Assembly (NCBI RefSeq): GCF_017562075.2
Contig: NC_054083.1
Coordinates: 28,119,558-28,183,557 of the forward strand
Length of the DNA stretch: 64,000 nucleotides
Reading direction: 5' to 3'
DNA from: Anopheles merus
Lineage: Eukaryota; Arthropoda; Insecta; Diptera; Culicidae
A program made the translations under genes and the position numbers. The notes below the pieces were generated by a model. It was given only the letters and a program-made list of their open reading frames with translations, ran no database searches and was not told the origin of the DNA. Positions 59,567 through 64,000 of this stretch are shown here, in pieces (position 1 is the stretch's first letter; every line of letters begins with the position of its first letter).

Positions 59567-59742
59567 TTCTTCTTCTTTGGCGCAACAACCATTGCCTACC
59601 TCAAGGCCTACCTGTACCACTAGTGGGATAGGTTTTCTGTTTACTTATTAGTATTATTAGGGGGCTTTGTTCATTCGGTGATTGAGCCTATGACGAGTAT
59701 GTCATTTGGCCGTACAAGTTTGAGACTGTACCTTGGGACCGT
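59567..59742 (-). mobile_element. SINE copy E (SINE200-like), minus orientation
   Basis: It begins with the inverted AAG tail ttcttcttctttggcgcaac, then caaggcctacctgtaccac and tagtgggataggtttt, and ends gagcctatgacgagtatgtc, attgaggc-type flank. The TTCTTCTTCTTTGGCGCAAC start is the most intact tail among the copies. The internal part differs from copies A-D, suggesting another subfamily. Confidence 0.7.
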
Positions 59743-62700
59743 GCATATTGAGGCTAACAAAGTATTTAAAAATCGGTTATGAAATCGCAGTTTTAAAAAA
59801 TCGCTTCTCACAATGTAATTGCCTATGCAGATCGGGTTTACTAACTCAGCAAGTTGACTGTTGTGTGTATTGTTTAATCTTTGTGCATTACTTTTTCTTG
59901 TTACAGCGGATTTGTGCCTCTTTCTTTTTTTCATACTAAAAAAAGGATTTTGCTTACCTTTTACTTTAATGTTCCATAAATTAACCGCTTTCAAACACAT
60001 TCCACATACGTCAATTTAAAATAAATAAAGTAAATTTACATAATCTATTAATCTGATGATTAATGATTTCATGTATCGGTCAAATTACTAAAATTATAGG
60101 AAATTCTAAAAATAGTAAAGACTCCTTATTGTGCTCCTGGACTGCTTCTGGACTGCAAATTGTGCTCATCCTAATGCGGTTGTTAAATTATTACGGCCTA
60201 TTAGTACAGAACTACCAATATGCGTCGTAGAGTTACTTTTTCTTCAACCCAACATGCCCTAGTATGCAATGCATTGTTTTGTTCGCTTCTGAACCAGTAA
60301 GCCTCTCACTCACCTTACTCTTTCTCTCTTCTGAGCACTAAACCCTCAGTATTTGCCCTCTTGTTCGACAGCGTGAGTGTTCTCGCGTACAGAGTAATCC
60401 CTCGCTCGTCCCGTTCATCGGAAAGGGTGGTCAAATGTGCCGAAAACACGTCCCCCACCCCCTATCTTAATACTTCACATCAACAACAAGCTTCACTCAC
60501 AGTTGTTGATGATTACGGATGAGGAGAAAACGATTTTTTCGGTGTGTTTGTGGTTTCGGAAAACCGGAAAACTCTGTGAATCAAGTTTTGTTCTCAGTTA
60601 TCGTCGGGAAAGCTCATCACCGAGGGATGAATTTAATGAAAAATTTAAAAAAAAAACCCCAGAGTGATCAAGGCAGAAGAGAGGGATCGGTAATCATTCT
60701 CCGAAGCCGGCTTGAGACGATTCAGAATTCACGATCCCCCGTCCCAATACCCTTCCAAGATGGACACACACATACACACACACTTAGATTTAGTGCTCCA
60801 TACGAAACAGCTGTCGATGACATAATCCAAACCGTGCCCGGTACGGAATCGACCTTTGCCGGTGTTATATAATTGGGAAAAAATTGGTTCCAATATTTGT
60901 CGCCACGTTGCGCACACACACACACACAATCACGGCTGGAATGGGTGATAATTGTTCACTTGATAATTTGCCCCCGCTTTGTTGCGCATTGTTGGCTAAC
61001 AAATTTTCATGCATTTTACTTTAATTTGGTAGTTTACAAAGAGAGAGAGAGAGAGCGAGAGAAGATTAGGGAATACCGATTAGCTGACTGATAAGTAGAA
61101 CCTTATCATCTACGCTTTATTCATTCTTTGGAAGAGCCCCTAAGCGCAATTCTCACGTACCATTGCACGATGAATCATGGATGGGGCCATTACCGTTTGG
61201 CTGACGTATTCCCGTGTTCCGTAACGCTCAAATTGATGCCAGTTCCGGCGTCGGTTCACGTTATTGACTACTGCTGCTGCTGCAACCGTTCAAAATTGTG
61301 TGTGCGTGTGTGTATATTGTTGTTTTTTTTTATTCTTCTATTCGTTCTAGCGCATCTTGTTCTGATGCAACCGGGACCGCTGTTTACATAACTTATAGGC
61401 GCGCGCGCTCATGCCAGCCCCCGGTTAGAAGGGGTCGGGTTTTTCCTGCTCGGTCATCGGCACGACGTGACAGCCAGGCCGGGCACGTACTCAGCCCCTC
61501 AAAGCGAACTCAAAAGGGGCCATGAATGGGAGCCGACATCCTTTTTTCTCCAGCGGATGTGAATCATCTTGAGTAACGGTTCTGTTGGTATCGCTTTTTT
61601 TACTACCTTTATTATAAGAAGCTACCGTTGTAAAAGTAACCGATGAAGTTCTTAGAATAAATTCTATATAGTTTTTTGTTGTTGTTGTTTTGTTTATACA
61701 ATAAGCACCACCAAGGAGTCAATGGAAGGTTTCGTCGTAAAGCTACTTTAAGCACCCCCATCGACAAAGAACGTAGCATATTTTTACACTCCATTATCAT
61801 TGGGGTTCCTTTTTTGTCTTTCCTTCCTCTGCCTCATAACGTTCACGGTCTGGTTTATTTTTTTTCTGTGTGCGGTTACACAACAGTTGTATTTCTGCAT
61901 CTCTCTCCCTCTCTCTCGCACGCACACACAACAATCTTCCCCGCAACTATGTTGCGCCCGAGAACAAGTGGGCGGGAATTGCCGGGAATTATCAAGCCGG
62001 GAAGTGTTATGCTGGCACACGCTAACACCGAAACCGATTATGCAACAGTTTTCCGCCGACTTGCGGGTGGCCGTGTAGACGGCGGGACAGGGAGGGAAAG
62101 GGAGGGCGGGGACAGGTTTCTCTCCGGGAGATTCTAGAGGCCTACGCTCGCCCACCTTTTCCCACCCAGTGTATGGAAGGTGTTCATTGCTCGGCTGGTG
62201 TGTGTGTGCGTGCCTGGAAGCGGCACAGCGTTGCCATCGTTATCCCGAAAAATCGTGCAAAGCAGTAAAAAGCAGGGACCGGGAGAGTCCTTTACCACAA
62301 ATAGGGAGAGAGAGAGAGAGTGTGTAAGAGCGCGAAAATGCGGGAGTATTTGCTTCCAGCCATTAACGCGCGTGTTGGTTTTTCGCGCCACCAGTTTCAC
62401 TGGTGTGCAGCTGGATGGGGGAAGGGGGTGTTGGGGGAGAAATCGCACGCCACCCGGGTCCGTTAATTTTCCACCGGTCGGTTAATAGCAACGTGAACGT
62501 GGCAAGGAAACGGTCCGGCAGCACGCAGCTTAGATTTATGCGTGCGGTGATAAGAATGCTGGTAGTGCGTGTGATTAGGAAACACTGGAAGGGACCACTC
62601 TGGCAACGGTACTTTCCACGATAACAATGGTTTATGACTTTTATATCAGAGCGAGGGAAGCGGGTATGTGACGTTACGAGTAGTGTCTCCGTGTAGTCGG

Positions 62701-64000
62701 GAGGGATTTAATTACCCAAGCATTAGCCGAACGCACTCGTTTTGTAAGGCTCTCGGAAGTGTGTTTATGACCCGGTGCCGATGGTAGTAAACTATTTGCC
62801 CATTGAAATGTAACATAATTATTACATCGCGAGCCAATATCAAATTCGATCGACAAATGGCATTGACCTTCCGAAACAAAAAGATGCCACTCAAACGGTT
62901 CGATTACGTCGCCATGCACCCCTATGTTGTGGCGAATACATTACACCCCTTTTTTGTGTGTTGTCGCCACCACCGCCAATGATGTCCTTCCGCCATTGCA
63001 GCTGCCCTGGCGTGCGCAGTGCAGTGAGGGAAGTGACCGTTGCGTAATGCAGTGGGTTTTTTTACTCTCCCTGCAGTTGATTTCTTATGAAAGCGGGAAG
63101 ATGGAAGGACAACCCCGCAGCGGATGGGGCCCATTGTGGGGTTACGTCCTATTATTGTTCCATTTTTAATTTATACATTACATGATGTCATCACGGTTCG
63201 ACCAGCGGAGGAGAATGGTTAAAACATATTTTATAATAGAATTTGCATAACCGCTCGGGTGGGTGGGGTGGGGGGGGGGTGGGAATGGGAACACATGGAA
63301 GCACAGGACGCGGGTCAAAGGTGTGCGGATTCTGTTCCGCGAATCGTTGCCTATTTTAAGCAGACAATTACACCCGTCGCGTGCCTGTGAAGTGTGTTTT
63401 GGTGGCCTTTTTTTAAATCGGCTTTGTTGTGTCAACACGTGAAACTGAAACCTCATCAAGTGGAAGTTCGCTCTGTACTGCTCTGCTGGCACGAGGAGTT
63501 TTTTTTTATTATTTTTTTTTCTTGAATATGGATATGGATTAATTCCATGGCACAAACATGCTGTACCAATATAATTCCAGGACCGGAAGTCCTTATTGCA
63601 TCATCTGCAATTGCATAATGTATTATCTCATAGTTAATGAGGAAATTTGCTTCTGTTTTATCGTGTAATCCGCCAATTCAAATATTTTGTTGGGGAATAG
63701 GGAATGGAAAACAGGTAAGACGAAGTTTAAGAAAAGGTCTTATTACTAGTAGCATACTAAAATATTTTACTTTACATTTTCGTGTTATAAGGCCGCTTTT
63801 TATGAATTAAGAATGTTTCTTCGAGCAAGAAACAGTTCTTCTAGCATTTCCAAACAATCACTCGTCACGCCAGCCCACCTAGGTGGCGAATATTGTTCCC
63901 CTTTTCCTTCGTTAATTATTGCACTCTCTTCAAACACTACTCAGCGAAACAATACTGGCATAATTATAATTATAGGGCTCAGCAACCTTTGCTTCACCGC
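59743..64000. other. Non-coding stretch, no gene recognised
   Basis: AT-rich to 60.3 kb, then mixed. It holds short CA and GA runs (60769-60783, 60914-60927, 61042-61061, 62304-62320) and a G-run (63268-63278). It is possibly the first intron of the gene whose 5' region is proposed at 57.2-57.8 kb. No coding exon is supported. Confidence 0.5.

Overview
This window is animal nuclear DNA, almost certainly from an Anopheles mosquito. The introns are AT-rich and full of dinucleotide repeats, the coding exons are GC-rich, and scattered short interspersed copies with an AAG-type tail resemble the Anopheles SINE200 family. One protein-coding gene is clearly present. I read it as the mosquito orthologue of Zasp52 (ALP/Enigma family, PDZ + ZM + LIM), a Z-disc and integrin-attachment scaffold that binds alpha-actinin. 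It lies on the + strand. Coding exons run from 11755 to 37637, and an AATAAA at 38674 marks the likely 3' end.

Layout. 1-11752: no coding sequence found. It holds microsatellites, a 3' fragment of a non-LTR retrotransposon (minus strand, 4482-4874), a palindromic 18-bp minisatellite interrupted by a SINE copy, and presumably the unlocated 5' untranslated exon(s), because the start-codon exon begins at a splice acceptor. 11755-21919: five exons encode PDZ, a Ser/Pro/Thr linker and the ZM motif. A hAT-like non-autonomous element sits just inside the 9.3-kb first coding intron. 22655-24969: LIM1 in two half-domain exons, with an alternative Pro/Gln-rich exon (23482-23920) between them. 25890-31198: low-complexity linker exons, including a 45-nt microexon. 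A TTAA-flanked element may lie in the 3-kb intron. 31672-35548: a 3.9-kb exon of disordered, Pro/Glu/Gln-rich sequence that ends in the first half of LIM2. 36086-36803: an alternative exon that ends in a different first half of LIM2. 36971-37637: second half of LIM2, then LIM3 and LIM4. 38700-64000: no recognised gene. It holds several SINE fragments, GA-rich stretches at 41.7 kb, and a promoter-like or 5'-UTR-like region at 57.2-57.8 kb that may belong to a + strand gene beyond the window.

The principal exon chain sums to 6330 nt, giving 2109 residues plus stop, with every junction in phase. The most interesting point is the splice-phase design. All exons ending in the first zinc-binding half of a LIM domain have the phase class 1-in/2-out, and both exons that start with a second half begin in phase 2. 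Half-domains could therefore be recombined in frame. A third 1-in/2-out exon could replace LIM1 entirely or end the protein after ZM. All exon borders were read by eye from splice consensus and phase. No database or transcript data were available.
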